A stretch of DNA of 64,000 nt from Sipunculus nudus (lineage: Eukaryota; Annelida; Sipuncula; Golfingiida; Sipunculidae), in contig CM049318.1 in assembly GCA_026874595.1 (NCBI GenBank), positions 4,293,741 through 4,357,740 on the forward strand, written 5' to 3'. The translations under genes and the position numbers were made by a program. Positions 11,000 to 24,264 of this stretch are shown piece by piece (positions within the stretch are counted from its first letter, which is position 1; every line of letters starts with the position of its first letter). The notes beneath the pieces were generated by a model. That model did no database searches. It had not been told where the DNA came from and saw nothing but the letters and a program-made list of their open reading frames with translations.

Positions 11000-11690
11000 G
11001 ATGGGCGTATTATGCGCTCTTGCGGTGATATTGCTTCAATTTCCAATAAACAATTACATAATCGATGCCATATGTCTAAAACTACTTCATACTGCTAATG
11101 AATATGACAGGTGTTTCTTATGGGTCTCTTTACCTGTTTATAGATTTTCGTTATGCTTGATATTAAAATATTTAACTTTTTCCAATTTTGACCAGCATTT
11201 CATATATACGGGATATCTTAAAACAATACTTGGATCATGATTTAATTCATGTAACATGTATCTAATAGATTTCCCGACTTTATTATTTTTTAATACTTTT
11301 TATTTTATTATGATTTTTTTCTATTTGAACTTTAATATTTTATACGTGGCGTTATTCTAAAAAAAAAACTGTAACTCAGATAAACTTCTAATTTACAGGA
11401 CGCGTACCTTATTGGCATCCTCACTTTGGGTGCATTTTCGGTGTAATCTGTTATTTACATTTATTTTAATTTGGGTATGATTTTTTTTTCAAATATCAGC
11501 TGCCATTATTTACTGGGTTTTTTTTCACAGTTCAACTTGGCGCGGGTTTGGTTCCCAATTTATAGTTAATAAAACACATGAATGATTTATTTTTTTATCC
11601 TGAGAAAATATTTGCAACAATATGTTAATTTAAAGCACCAGATCGAAGCGCATGGTTCGTTACATACAAATATAAGATTTAAAAAAGATT
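11000..11690. other. No gene recognised
   Basis: AT-rich DNA with homopolymer A and T runs. One unrecognised 88-codon frame spans 10974-11240. Confidence 0.5.
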
Positions 11691-12175
11691 CAACCTGATT
11701 CGATATTTAAAATGTAAGATATCCTGAACCAGATCAATCTTAACTCATCCAAACTTTGTCTGGTAGAAATACGATGACTACCAAAACATTTTAAATTAAC
11801 CTATTTTGCATAATTATTTATTAAACCCGATTCTACATATAATAGTAAATGATTATTGACCGCGTAAATACTAAACTTATTTTATAGGGTCCCTTGCTTG
11901 GTTCTTATGTATGCTTGCAATTTCTCATATTTTGCATATTTAATGAGATAATTTGCATATTGTGCATAATTATGAGGTAATTCAATTAGTAAGATTATTT
12001 TTCATTAACTGTAAGGTTTATTAAAGTAGATTAATCTTTAACTACCCAAACTTTTTCCTGGTAGAAATGTGAATACTACTAAAACATTTTTTTATTAACT
12101 TAAGTTGCATATTTATGCAAACTTATTCTATATGTAATAGTATATCAATACTTCACAAATTCCACGCATTTCTGA
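11690..12175 (+). repeat. Diverged tandem duplication, period about 310 bp
   Basis: The block with CCAAACTTTGTCTGGTAGAA (from 11750), ACTACCAAAACATTTT and TCTACATATAATAGTA recurs about 310 bp on as CCAAACTTTTTCCTGGTAGA, ACTACTAAAACATTTTT and TCTATATGTAATAGTA. No coding potential is visible. Confidence 0.65.
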
Positions 12176-12970
12176 CTTATAGTACATGTTAGCGTGAACG
12201 GAAAGATGATTGTTTTTGTAAAAAAAAACTTATCGTCATATACAATAAACGCCTTACTATTAATAAAAAATAATGAATAAAATAAATGAGTTATTTAGCA
12301 AAATATGCTAACTATTTGATTAAATATAGGAGATACGAAATAACCCCTATTGCTTGTTGGATTTTACGTTAAAAATTGAATAAGTACCAACCAATTGACC
12401 TTTGACATCCCCATAATCAATACTTTTAGGATTGCCCCTGTCAATACAGTCAGTGTTTACAGTCACATAGCCTATGTTTAAGACAATATAACGAAGTTTC
12501 AGTTGTATAAAACATTTTTTTTTGTATTAAAAAACAATGAATACAGTCAATCATGAATGTATGTATAATGAACGATTTCAGGATTTTAAAGAATTTTAAT
12601 GGATTTCTTGATATCAAATATATACTAAATAACTCTTATTGGATTATGTGTGGATCTTAACATTTAACAAGTAAATTTAAATGTTTAAACATCAATATAC
12701 TTAACGATTACAGTGTAAATGATTATAATTAATTCAGGAAATGCAGAATACTAACAACGTGTCAAAACCAGTGTAATTCGTTTTAATATACAAACAAATT
12801 GAAAATATAAATCACAGAAATACATTTTGGCTGCATAAAAAAATTATTAGGAAAGAGTATATGCTTGGTTTAACAAATGCTGTTTTAAAGAAAATGCACA
12901 TATTTTGGTATAGTTTATTTCAATTCAGACTTTCAAATGTATTAGGGACTGAAATTTTGTATGTAATGTT
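12176..12970. other. No gene recognised
   Basis: AT-rich sequence with short A and T tracts. No motif or significant open frame seen. Confidence 0.5.
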
Positions 12971-12974
12971 TATG

Positions 12975-13320
12975 ACACGCTCAATGCCCGCAACTGACAC
13001 GTGCTGGCGCGAAATAGCAACAGGTCCACGGCCAACATACTTTCTTCAAGCGGGTTAACTGCCTGTGACTTGAGGCCGCTGCGGGCCTCCTGCTGGTGTT
13101 CTGCGTGGACTTTTGCGGAAAAACTCCCGCAGCTAACCCGGACCAAGTTTTGAGCATGTTCAAAACGTGGCTGCGGGCATTTCGGACTTCCGTGCGCACC
13201 TGCGGGCAAGTCCGGACAAGATACGGGCGAGATACTGCCAGGTCCGTGCAACTGCGGTGAGCTGCGGGCAGCTAAAATTGTCACCCATAAGCTGCACGCA
13301 GTGCTAATGTGACAGGGGCT
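12975..13320 (-). repeat. Dispersed GC-rich element, copy 2
   Basis: A GC-rich block with many CTGCGGGC words stands out from AT-rich surroundings and ends GTGCTAATGTGACAGGGGCT (13301-13320), the reverse complement of the end seen at 7112. Minus-strand frames of up to 104 codons here reflect composition, not a recognisable protein. Confidence 0.5.
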
Positions 13321-13359
13321 TAAGTCTTTAAATTATGTGACAGAGCCTTTTTCTACTGG

Positions 13360-13420
13360 GCTCGAGATGGACTGTTTTCTCGTGCCCTCACCTCCGAGTT
13401 CAAGTACAAGTCCGAGTCAA
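13360..13420 (+). repeat. ACTCGGACTCGG-type short repeat, copy 1 (degenerate)
   Basis: Contains CTCGAG, TCTCGTGCCC, TCCGAGTTC and TCCGAGTC words, related to the clearer clusters at 27898-27940 and 28205-28330. Confidence 0.4.
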
Positions 13421-16400
13421 AATTCCCAGAAAAGTTTATGTATGTTTATGAAAGTGTGAGTGTATCCCAAAACCACACATCATCATAAGTAAATCATAAT
13501 TTCAGGGTCAGTGTGATCCTAAGTAATAAGTTTCCTAGTGAGGTTAATGGGCAGATATTTGATATCTTTAAAACTACAAAATTTGATTATTTGCTTCTGT
13601 CTCAACACCAATAACCTTTCTTCAAAATCGGTGTTTCTTTTGCAGAAAACCACTGAATATGATCGTCAATAAGCCAAACGTCTGAGAGTCGAACACCTGT
13701 TCTAACCTGAACCGAATCATAAAACCATAATGAGTTCCAATTGGTTATTTCGAAATTCTACCCTGAAAAAACAAATAATAAGGTAAGAGATCTATTTTGA
13801 TTTAGATCCCCCAGTCATTTATAGGACAAACCGATACAAGAACATGTAGCGCTTGCTGTTTTTGAAATGAAAGATAAAAAATAAATAATGAGTTTCCACA
13901 ATCATTAAAAGGATAGGACATGTCACACACACACACATATATATATAAATATATATTAAAAAGTAGATTAGTCTTATCGCTTAAACATGGGTACTGTGGT
14001 CGGTGGCTTACACAACCTCAACATCATTGTTCTCGGAAATCCCCGCATTCACGATCTGTGTTGGCGTAATAGTCAGACCATTTAACTGTAACTAATCACA
14101 GGTTTGCTTGGAACACATGTGACCTTATATTTGGTGACAGTCAATTTACATTCGCTAGGACAATTGTCATACCAATCGTACCAGTGTCTCTATTTCGAGG
14201 TACATTATCCCTTTTTAAAATTCTGTTAATAGGTTACGTGTACATCATCACATAAACGCTATCTCAGCTGTTTACTCCGGGGCAATACGTAGGCTCAATA
14301 GGGAGAGCCCTCGAGCAAATTAAATTATTCGAGCAGTTCTTTTCTTTAATAATCATGTCACAGGTTGTGTTCTGCAGCCTAAATTATAAAGTATTTGTGG
14401 TCCTGTCATTTGTTAAAAACAAAGTCATGATACAGCTCTTGCAATTATATACTGTGTAAGACTACTAGCTTACGTCAATAGTATAGTTTGTATTTTAGTT
14501 AATATCCACAAACTGTTGCACTGTTATTTGATTCAGCAGAACAGCAATGTTATATTGTATGTTGTAGAGCCTCTCCACAGCCCCCGCATCCACATCTGTT
14601 AGTAGTTTATTATTGGTGGAAGGTATAGTTAGTTTTAACACCCACAGCACGATGATGCTGCAATAAATGAAAATATTGCAGGTTTTCAATGATAAATTGG
14701 TAAAATATCACATCATTAAATTTAGTCTGAGACATTCGAATTAATTTACATATAAAAAAGGTGTTCTACATTGAGAATAAAGATTTGCCCTAGAATGCTG
14801 TCCCTGGGCCCTAGCTGGCATCAGTCTAACTGTAGTTCATATATATTTTTTTATGATAATAATGCATGGTAGAGCGAAAACTCATTACACAACCCCACAG
14901 GGGGTATTTATCCCTAACTGCTCGCTTGAAATATTCGCCACTGGCTGTTATAGGTGGAACTTTCACTTAAGTGAACAAGAAAAAAAGAACCGAGCCATTC
15001 AGAATGAGAGCAATATTTACACTGGGCCGAGCGTGGATGTTCTTTATGAGAGGATAACCCCCGTATATCCTGAAAAATAATGAAGTGTGAAAACTTGAAA
15101 GGGACGTACTTTATCTGAATTGATTTACACATGAATATAGCCGCACAGATAAGAGTTAACCCTTAAAGATGTCTCCCCGATAGCGCCGTGATGGAGTAAG
15201 CGCTGGTTTTTCAGGAATCCTTCCGTTCAGAACGTGATCAACAACCAAGGAGAATGGAGTCCTGACATGCTAGGTTCTGAAGAGATCTGATCACATGGTC
15301 AGTAAGATATGCTGCCTCCGGGACTAATCTCTACTTCCTGCCGTTTCCAGCCTTGGATGAACTCTTCAGGGTGGGTCCTGATAAATATCGGAATTTCTAT
15401 ACCAAAGGCCGGAGATCCACACGTGGACAGCATATGAAAAGCTCTTACGCAGTCGTTCATAGGATGACAGCACATGTATCCGTCCTCATCGACCATAAAA
15501 ATATAAAATGCGTTCATTCTAACCCGTTAAGGAAAACATGTTATTTTTACTTATGTGAGAAGAAACTCTCTTAGAATTTGTTGGGAACATCTGCATTTAT
15601 TTGATTAAAAGCCTATGAAGATGCTTTATTCAGTTGCTCTATATAAGAAACGTGAATAGTGCCAGGTGCAACTTAGTGTATTGTAAAAAACATACAATAT
15701 ATAAAAAGAAAAAAATGTACATGACATCATTGGGATACAAGGAATTCTATCCATTTTCATGTTAGTTACTATATAGCGCTCCTACTTGACCTTGTCTATA
15801 TCAATCTGCTGTCCACAGAATGTCTAAATGTTTTTATCAATATATGCGACTTGTGTAGAAGTTACTATTGGAATCTGCAATATTGAGTTACACAAAAATA
15901 CTCAAACGAAGCAGATATAATTTTAGATTTACTACTTATCCTGATTATGCAGTCTTTTTAATTTTATATTTCAGTTACCTTATTAATTAATTCAAGTAAT
16001 CGGCTTTGTCCTCTTGTTCAAGTCGATTATGTAACAGGTATTGTTATTAAAAAATGAACCTTGCCCAGAGTCTGCTTGATAGAGTATATGTTTCACAATA
16101 TTTCTACTACAGGCATGAAGTAATGCCTTCTAAATGCATGATTATCCTTTTGATAGATCTTGGCACAGCCCATGATGTGTATCGGATTATCATATTATAA
16201 ATGATATTACATGATATTTATCCAGCAGAGCTTATTTTTCTTTGTGAGGGTGATAACAAACTCTGTAACGAAATAAAGAAAAAAAAACATGCTATACGGG
16301 ACACAACTTCTTAGGGCCTGGATCATCCAGAGGCTTTTTAAAGGGCCGTAATCACGTACAAAGCATTCTGAATTAACAGAAAAAAATAGCGTTTGTTCTT

Positions 16401-17600
16401 TGAAAAAAATTATACCTACCAAAATACCATCCGCCTACTCGTCTAAACGAAAGTTAAAACATCTGACCGAGCACGATTACTGAAGCCAACATAAACATAG
16501 CGCGACCTGCGTATTCGTTTTTTCCAGGCTTACAACCAATGTTTCACAAGCGCGAACTTCCGTATTTGGAATACTCCATGTTTGGATCTGTCGCTCTTGC
16601 TTGAAATCTGACCTCCGTGCACGCGGCCTTGTTATGGCATGGACCGTGATTACTCACAAGCAGAACCATGTAAAGGGCTTAAGCAGCTGAGGGGAGGTAC
16701 TAAGACCGTGTGCTAGGAGGGTTTTGCTAGGAAACTTTTATATAAAGCAAAACGAAAGAAATAGTGTGACAGAACAGACATAATACTGGTCCTGATTATT
16801 TCCCTTAAAAGTGGGTTAACAGTGTCATGACAAAATCTGTCTTTTTTATTTCTGAGCTGGTGCAAGTATAATGGCTGAAAATGATATTGTCCATACCTAA
16901 ATTGGTGGTATTTTTATCGAGGATATCTCGGAGAAGGCAAACTGGCGATATCTGAAAACAGGTATAAGGCCTTTTCTCGATCAACTGTCTGTCCTTGAGA
17001 TGTCAGCATAATCAGTCTTCATTAGCCATTAGCGTTGCATCATCCTTATGTTCAGGTGGTTTTTCTGTCATGATATGATTAAATACCTATCGGTCTCCTT
17101 TAAGGTCATTCCATTGTTATACTTTTGTTATATGTGATTTTCCTTTTATATGTAAAATATAAGTTATATTATCTGAATCTGGTTAAAGAATGTATTGATG
17201 TAAAAATGTAATAAGTTACTTTAATATTCTTAATGTCCTTTATTATGCTTTGTCTGTATTCCTTAAAAAATAAGAACTGAAATTGGTATTCATTAACAAG
17301 ACGGGCCTCCTTGCCTTCGTCAGATGGGTATGCGTTCATACCCCGTTCGTGTGTGTATGTGTTTCACCATGTGACTCACACATCGGTGACGGAATCTGAT
17401 TTTGGTATGGATCCGGATTCAGGAACTTCATAAAGGAAAAATCACAAATAAAGAGTCACTTTTGGATGAATTAACATTGGGATATAGGCCAAATAATTGA
17501 ATGGAAACACGGGATTGGGAGTGTATGTGTGACTCCTGGGATAGTCTTGTTCTGATTGCAACACCCTCTTAAGAGGTGACATAAAAATGGGCCCAACTGT
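13421..17600. other. No gene recognised
   Basis: Mixed AT-rich sequence. The most protein-like frame is 15517-15299 on the minus strand (72 codons, Cys- and Pro-containing, unrecognised, no splice or promoter support). A short (CA)/(TA) run lies at about 13925-13955. Confidence 0.45.
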
Positions 17601-17614
17601 CTGTGAAGCTTATT

Positions 17615-17700
17615 TTTCTAGCGCAGCGGTTGGAAAGCCGGACATGTGCGCCATCGACATGGGTTCGAATCCCTGATCGGCCCAGTATTTTCCGCTGAGC
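17615..17700 (+). mobile_element. tRNA-derived SINE head
   Basis: An A-box-like TAGCGCAGCGG (17619-17629) is followed 32 bases later by a perfect B box, GGTTCGAATCC (17662-17672), the internal pol III promoter layout of tRNA genes and SINEs. It lacks a clean acceptor stem and runs on into unrelated sequence, so a SINE rather than a functional tRNA gene is favoured. Confidence 0.65.
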
Positions 17701-20460
17701 AATTTGTCTTCGTAACAGTATTCAACACAGGGATCCAACATGGCAGAGGCTTGCATTCCTGATAATGCTGATTTCTTGTTCTTCAATGTATTTATCCATA
17801 CTGTCATGATGGTATGAAATGAGGCCATCTGCTAACAGCACATTTTTATTTCGAAGTTAACTTTTTATGTTAACACAATATCTATGCACAAAATTGTCGA
17901 CCACAGTAAATTCCTGGCTTCATTCCAACTAATTGATGTAAATTAAATGATTTGCCATATGTTTTTTCTTATAAAGAATTCCGTTAAGGGTGTGCATTAG
18001 AAATTGAAGAATTATTAATCTGCAAAAGTGTGTTCTATTCGGAAAAATTGCCAATGGTTTGTTCAGAGCTTACACCCACACTGACAAACTGATTATGTAC
18101 CGAGCGTGTCAAGTATAAATTCATTCTAGCTTTCATTTCAACCATGATGGCATTTTCACTAATGACAAGTAAAAAGATAATGAGATTGACATGCATCTAC
18201 AGCAGACGACAAGCAAAGTATAAAGAAGACGCGTCCATCGTTCATGAAAGCCGCTAACAACATTCACGAAAGCCGCTAACATCTTTGATCAAGTGACACG
18301 ATGATCAGAGCCCAGGCCCGGTTGTTTGGTCCCCAAAGAGAAAGTGATAACGGATCCCGGGCTCATCAGGTTCATCTTTTCTACGTGGATGCAGCGCAGA
18401 CATGATGACAGATATATTTCATTTTGTGGCTGATACAAGAGACAGAGTTCAGTACAGAATACTTCTTGTGTTACTGTCATGTGTTCCGTGTCACCAGGGC
18501 AGGGACGTGAGTAGGTTTTTAGTTATTTATGAAGGTTCCTTAAAAGATTGCATAGTGATTACTCTCTGTGGTGCCTAATAGTGTTATTGTATGGGTTTCC
18601 TGTGGAAAAAATATCAAACGTTAGGTTACTGTGACTCCCCTGGACAATTCAGAAACAACATAAAAAACACGACAGTTGTATGATTGTACGTGAGAGGAAC
18701 TTCATAACTACATATTCAATTAGACTTTCCTCTGTATTTATAAATCGCAGTCCATGGGACAATATTGGTAGTTACGGCTCAGCGGTCAATGTTTTTAAAG
18801 TATTTCATGGTTGAATGCACAAGCAGTGGTAATTTTTTAGAGAAATTAATATCCTTTTTCTTCCTGTGGCTTTACATACAGTTTCCCGTGTAGAGTACCA
18901 CAGAAATAGACTTATATTAAACCAGATAACATTACCCATTTTATGGAATGTGTGTTGTTCATGAAAACTTATTAAATCATGATTTACTGATAAACGTAAA
19001 AGACTAAAAGATAAAATTTTTAAGTGTCAATGCATTTATCTCTCAATAAATCTGACATTAAGAATGTAAAATTGAACTCTTAAAAGATTAAGCTCTTTAA
19101 CATAGCACATTAATCGGACGACTCCAAAGCTTTGTTCAAATAGAAAAAGTAATATTACCATTAGTATTTTGTATATTCCTTCAAATAAGTTCATTATAAA
19201 TTTAATCATATTTTTATACCTTTTCTCTCGCGTTTTAAAAATGTTTTGTGTTTTTAATTTTCAGCTTAGCAACGCAATACCTAATGATTTTTCAGTTCTA
19301 TTTTAGGTATTTTTATTCTTTTGTCAGCCCCTTTCACAAAACACCTTCATAGCCTTAAAGCCAAGTAAATAAGATGTTAATTAAACACTTTCACAAAAAA
19401 TAATTGAAGGATTATTTTATTTATAACTTATTCCTTACAAGTTTTCTAGAATTGAAAATAGTCTTTTGAAAAAAAATGTACATCAATGGAGCTATGGCAA
19501 TTTTCTTCTTCCGAAGTATGTGAAGGCAGATTACACGAACATTCCATCTGATAGTGCCTGCATGGGGCGCCTGACTGGTTTTTCACACGCCTCTGTTGAA
19601 GCCATGAATAACTTAAGCTTAGGTGGTCTCAAAGTTTTAATAAAATCCGGCTATAATTAGAAAAGTGAATAACTGTTCATGAAATAACGGAAATGGGAGC
19701 AATTTATTTTTCAATTTGTTCTCAAGATTCCTATGTTCTCATGTGGCACACCAACGATATTACACATTAATTGTCTTTTTTTCTATCTTTCTTTTTTCTT
19801 CATTTTGCGTCTTTCCTTTTCAACTTTAGTTCTTTTCATTTCGTTATTTTGATATTTCTCTGTCACATAAAGACAACCTTTAAATTTTGATATCACCATT
19901 TTTCTTTCTTTTCGCTTTATATCACGAGCAACACGGTACACCGACACTTTTGAATTACGCCGATCATGTTCGATTCTTGATCGATAATGTTTATTTACAT
20001 AATAATAAATCATAAAGAATTTTTAATACTGCGGTCGGGTACTTTCTTACCCGGGCAATAAACCCGCTGGGATTGCAGGATTGTCCCTATCAATATGCTG
20101 CCCTTTGATCTATATACGTTAAATTAAAGCCAGCGGGCTTGGCGAAGCGCCATGAAACAATGTTGTATTGGAATGTTTCTCCAGGTGAAAACCAGAAACA
20201 GGTTCATCATTTTGGCATAAACAAGAATAGATTTGAAGGCCAGATTTAAATGAATATTTCATGAATATATTTTCATCTCTGGATATCCTTAATAAATATA
20301 GAATATAGATTTTCAGTGGAATACTGTCTCAATAAGATATGTAAACTATTTTTACAGTTATTGTGTGGCGCTGTGCTGTTGCAAGAAATTCATATATATG
20401 TGGGTTACCTTCACCTGTTCAGTTATGATTCTTCATTCTAACAACAACAAAAAATACCTG
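17701..20460. other. No gene recognised
   Basis: AT-rich DNA. A CGAAAGCCGCTAACA-type 15-20 base direct repeat occurs twice near 18245-18280. Other frames are short and unremarkable. Confidence 0.5.
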
Positions 20461-20525
20461 AGATCGGGTCGCATCCCATGAAACAGTCTGTGGTGAATTT
20501 ATATTGTTGTTTTTCTTCAGTTTTA
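20461..20525 (+). repeat. Short dispersed repeat R2, copy 2
   Basis: Matches 9973-10035 (GATCGGGTC, CCATGAAACAG, AATTTATATTGTTGTTTTTC). It ends where the left arm of the large inverted element begins. Confidence 0.6.
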
Positions 20526-20699
20526 TATCACTCTGGCCTTGTCTGAAGGCCATAGAGCACTAATCACCGGTAGTCCTGGGGCTGAAGGGAGTCCTGTGTG
20601 CAATCATATGTCTCCTAATTTTGATTCTGATCCAGGTAGGACACCCTAATGGGAGTGAAAAAAACTTGGGTAGACATCCTGGATCGCGGGCAGAAAGGG

Positions 20700-22205
20700 T
20701 GAAATTCAAGATGGCTTCCAAGATGGCCGCCGAACCATTTAATCATATATATATTAAAACTCGAAAAGTAATTGAGGTAGGGGAATGATTTTGGTGTCTT
20801 TATCTATGTTTTCAATGTCAAGGAATCTATTGAAAGCATTTCAAAGACAACACCGTATTTGGTTTCGGTGATATTAAATATGGCTGCTAATTTGGCCGTC
20901 GTACCATAAAGTTATACATAACTCAAAAAGTAATTGAGGTAGGGGAATGATTTTGGTGTCTTTGCCTATGTTTTCAATGTAAAGGAATCCATTGAAACCA
21001 TTTCCAAGACAGTACTGTATTTGGTTACGGTGTTATTCAATATGGCTGCCAATATGGCCGCCGTACCATAAAATCATACATAACTCAAAAAGTTATTTAG
21101 ATAAGGAAATGATTTTGGTGTCTTTGCCTATGTTTTCAAGGTCAAGGAATCTATAGAACCCATTTTCAAGACAATACCGTATTTGGTCACGGTTAAATTC
21201 AATATGGCTGTCAATATGGCCGCCGTACCATAAAATCATACATTATTCAAAAAGTGATTGAGGTAGGGGAATGATTTTCGTGTCTTTGCCTATGTTTTCA
21301 AGGTCAAAGAATCTATTGAAATCATTTTCAAGACAATACCATATTTGGTTTCGGTGATACTCGATATGGCTGCCAATATGGCCACTGTACCATTTAATTG
21401 CATATGACAAGCCAAGGAATCAAGGTAGGGGGTTGATTTTAGTGTTATCGTCTATGTTTTTAGGGCCCAGGAGTCTCTCTTAATTATTTTCAAGACTATA
21501 CTGTTTCTGGTAAAGGGGATATTTAATATGGCTGCAAAGAGAGCAACCAATGAACTATTGGATCATGTATGACAATCCAAGGAATTAAAGTAGGGGTTGA
21601 TATTTTGATGTCTTTGCCTATGATTTCAGGGTCAAAGAGTCTATTTAAACCTTTTTTTTCAAGACGATACCGGATTTGGTTATCGTGAAACTCAATATGG
21701 CTGCCATTACGGCCACTGTACCATTGCACCATGTCTGACTATCCGAGTAATTAAGGTAGGGGATGATATTTCGATGTCTTGCCTATGTTTTAAGGGTTAA
21801 AGGATCTATTGAAACTATTTTTAAGACAATACCGTATTGGGTGGTAAAATTCAACATGGTTACCAAACTTACCATTATGGCTACCAATATAGCAGCTGCA
21901 CAATTGAATCATTAGTAACTCACTAAAAAATCGAGACAAGATTAATTTTTTTTGTTAAATTTTTAATGGTAAAAAAACTACCAGAATCATCATCAGGCCG
22001 GTATCTTTTCAGGCTAAAGTGGAATTCAATATGGCTCCTATATAGCGGCCATGTCATTGAATCATCCAAAATTCACCAAGGAATGCAGCTTGGTGATTGA
22101 TGTGAGGGTCTTCAAGGTCATGGTATCTCTTGAAAATATTTGGTCGATAAAGTATTTGATAATGACGAAATTCAGTATGGCTGCCAATATGCCAGAGTGT
22201 CTTAA
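20700..22205 (+). repeat. Left arm: about ten tandem units of roughly 162 bp
   Basis: Each unit carries a paired core like ATGGCTGCCAATATGGCCGC at about 20711, 20880, 21042, 21204, 21366, 21529, 21697, 21875, 22032 and 22177, followed by AATTGAGGTAGGGGAATGAT, a GTGTCTTTGCCTATGTTTTC block and CAAGACAATACCGTATTTGG. Units are well conserved on the outside and decay inward. Confidence 0.85.
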
Positions 22206-23389
22206 CATTTAACGTAACATCCTTAGAACTCAAGCTACATTGACAAATAGTTGATTGTACGTTTTTGATGTAAAGAAAATGATGTAAGCAACATATATCA
22301 ATGGATAATACATATCTCTTTGCACGCAAGTTTCATAACTAATGGGTACTAAGTCCATCATAACTTATTCAGGTTTATTGTGTGCAACTTTCCACATTTC
22401 GATTTTGCATGGGTGCGTTTAACTTGCTTGAAATTTCCAGAAATTGAAGCAGGAAAGTCTCTGCTTCCTGCAAGACCATACACACGAAAGAAACTAGTGC
22501 GTCTTATAGAAAGCTTTAAGGTATGGCCCTGGTTAGAATTGTTTGTTGGTGGAAGATCATGAAGTGAATTTCCTGGTCGTCGATGCTACATTGTGTACTG
22601 CAAATGATCGACAGTTGCTATGATTTCCACGGGTTAGTACCTGAACAAGGTATTTTTCTGCATTGTGCAGTCTTGTATATTTCCATTCATTCATCTGAAA
22701 TCTCTAAGAAAGGGCATTGGAGATAATTGCTTTATTGTTGTTGCTTTGGTACAGTGGTCCACATTTGCCAGTAACGCCATTTCCAGTCAAGACATAAATG
22801 GCTGGAAGAACATAAATATAAACTTGCCGACTCTTCTGTCGGACCATGAATTGGAATATACCTCGTTTTTGTCTCCAGTTCTCCCTCTGAGCCACAGTTC
22901 ATTAAGTCCGCTTGACACAAACAGATGTGAAAAGCACAATACAAGTACAATCACATATGTTTTATCAGCGATGATAACGATCTTTTTCAGCTCATTTCTT
23001 ACCCCAAAAGAGGGCAATGATTGGGACATCCGCCTCTTCATGATCAGAGACTAATTCAGGATGATGTGTGAGCGGCGATCCATTTTCTGACCGACTGTGT
23101 CTTAAGAGAAATATTAACCAACCTGCACTATCCTAGTGTACACTCAGGTCTTTCTGAGTAAAAAATATTTCACTGGACACTTTCTGAGGAAAGCTCCAAG
23201 TTTAATTTTATTATTTGTTTTACAATATGTTAGATGTACATGAATTTTAGCAGTTATCAAGGAAACTTATATTGGCAGCTAATGTTAACTAACACCAAAA
23301 CCAAAAAAAAAAAACAATTTTCTTGAAAATAATTTCAAGAATACCAGAGAAAGATACCATGCTGAATCCCTAACCTTAATTCCTTGGCT

Positions 23390-24100
23390 TGTTAGACATG
23401 ACTCAACTGTTGAGAAGCCATATTTGCAGCCATATTGAATATCACCATAACCAAATACAGGATTGTCTTGGAGTTGGTTTCAGTAGATTCTTGACCCTGA
23501 CAACAGGGGCAAAGATACCAAAATCAAACCCCTACCTCTATTCCATGGAGTGTCATACATGTTCAAATGTACAATGGCCATATTGACAGCCATATTAAAT
23601 ATCCCCAGAATCAAAAACAGCATAGTCTTGAAGATAATTTAAATAGTCTCCTGGGCCCTGGAAAACATGGACGATAACACCAAAATCAACCCCCTACCTT
23701 GATTCCTTGTCTTGTCATATGCGATTCAATGGTACAACGGCCATATTGGCAGTAATATTGAATATCACCGTAACCAAATACGGAACTGTTTTGGAAATGT
23801 TTTCAATAGATTTCTTGACCCTGAAAACATAGGCAAATACTCCAAAATCATTCCCCTACACCAATTACTTTTTGATTTATGTATGATTTTATGGTACGGC
23901 GGCCATATTGGCAGCCATATTGATTTTCACCGTAACCAAATACGGTATTGTCTTGAAAATGGTTTCAATAGATTCCTTGACCCTGAAAACATAGGCAAAG
24001 ACACCAAAATCATTCCCCTACCCCAATTAATTTTCAAGTTATGTATGATTCAATGGTTCGGCGGCCATCTTTGACGCCATCTTGAATTTCACCCTTTCTG
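23390..24100 (-). repeat. Right arm: about five tandem units, inverted
   Basis: Reverse-complement cores (GGCGGCCATATTGGCAGCCA) occur at about 23418, 23575, 23737, 23898 and 24058, spaced near 160 bp. The outermost unit is closest to the outermost left-arm unit. Confidence 0.85.
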
Positions 24101-24264
24101 CCCGCGATCCAGGATGTCAACCCAAGCTTTTTTTCTCCCCTAAAGGTGTCCTACCTGGATCAGAAGTCAAAATTAGGGGACATATAAGATTGCACACAGG
24201 ACCCCCCTCAGCCCCCGGACTACGGAGGGTAACTCTACCTCTTGACATAGGCCATGTAGACAGG

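Larger units (their letters stand above)
20530..24260. mobile_element. Large element with long inverted arms made of 162-bp tandem units
   Basis: The sequence from about 20530 inward matches the reverse complement from about 24260 inward. Shared blocks in order are GGGGCTGA, GTCCTGTGTGCAAT, CTGATCCAGGTAGGACACC, ATCCTGGATCGCGGGCAGAA, GGGTGAAATTCAAGATGGC, then the tandem units. The left arm has about ten units and the right about five. The centre (about 22210-23390) is unique and has only unrecognised frames (best 22665-23054, 129 codons, not starting at a convincing ATG context). No transposase was recognised, so a non-autonomous terminal-inverted-repeat element or a foldback-type element is most likely. 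Exact ends and a target-site duplication were not resolved. Confidence 0.7.

Noticed and set aside
15299-15517. 72-codon minus frame with Cys and Pro residues
   Set aside because: Protein-like in composition but unrecognised, overlapped by an equally long plus frame, and without splice or promoter evidence.
17615-17700. Functional tRNA gene
   Set aside because: A and B boxes are good, but a paired acceptor stem and a clean 3' end are not visible. A SINE head explains it better. The same applies at 44250 and 52609.
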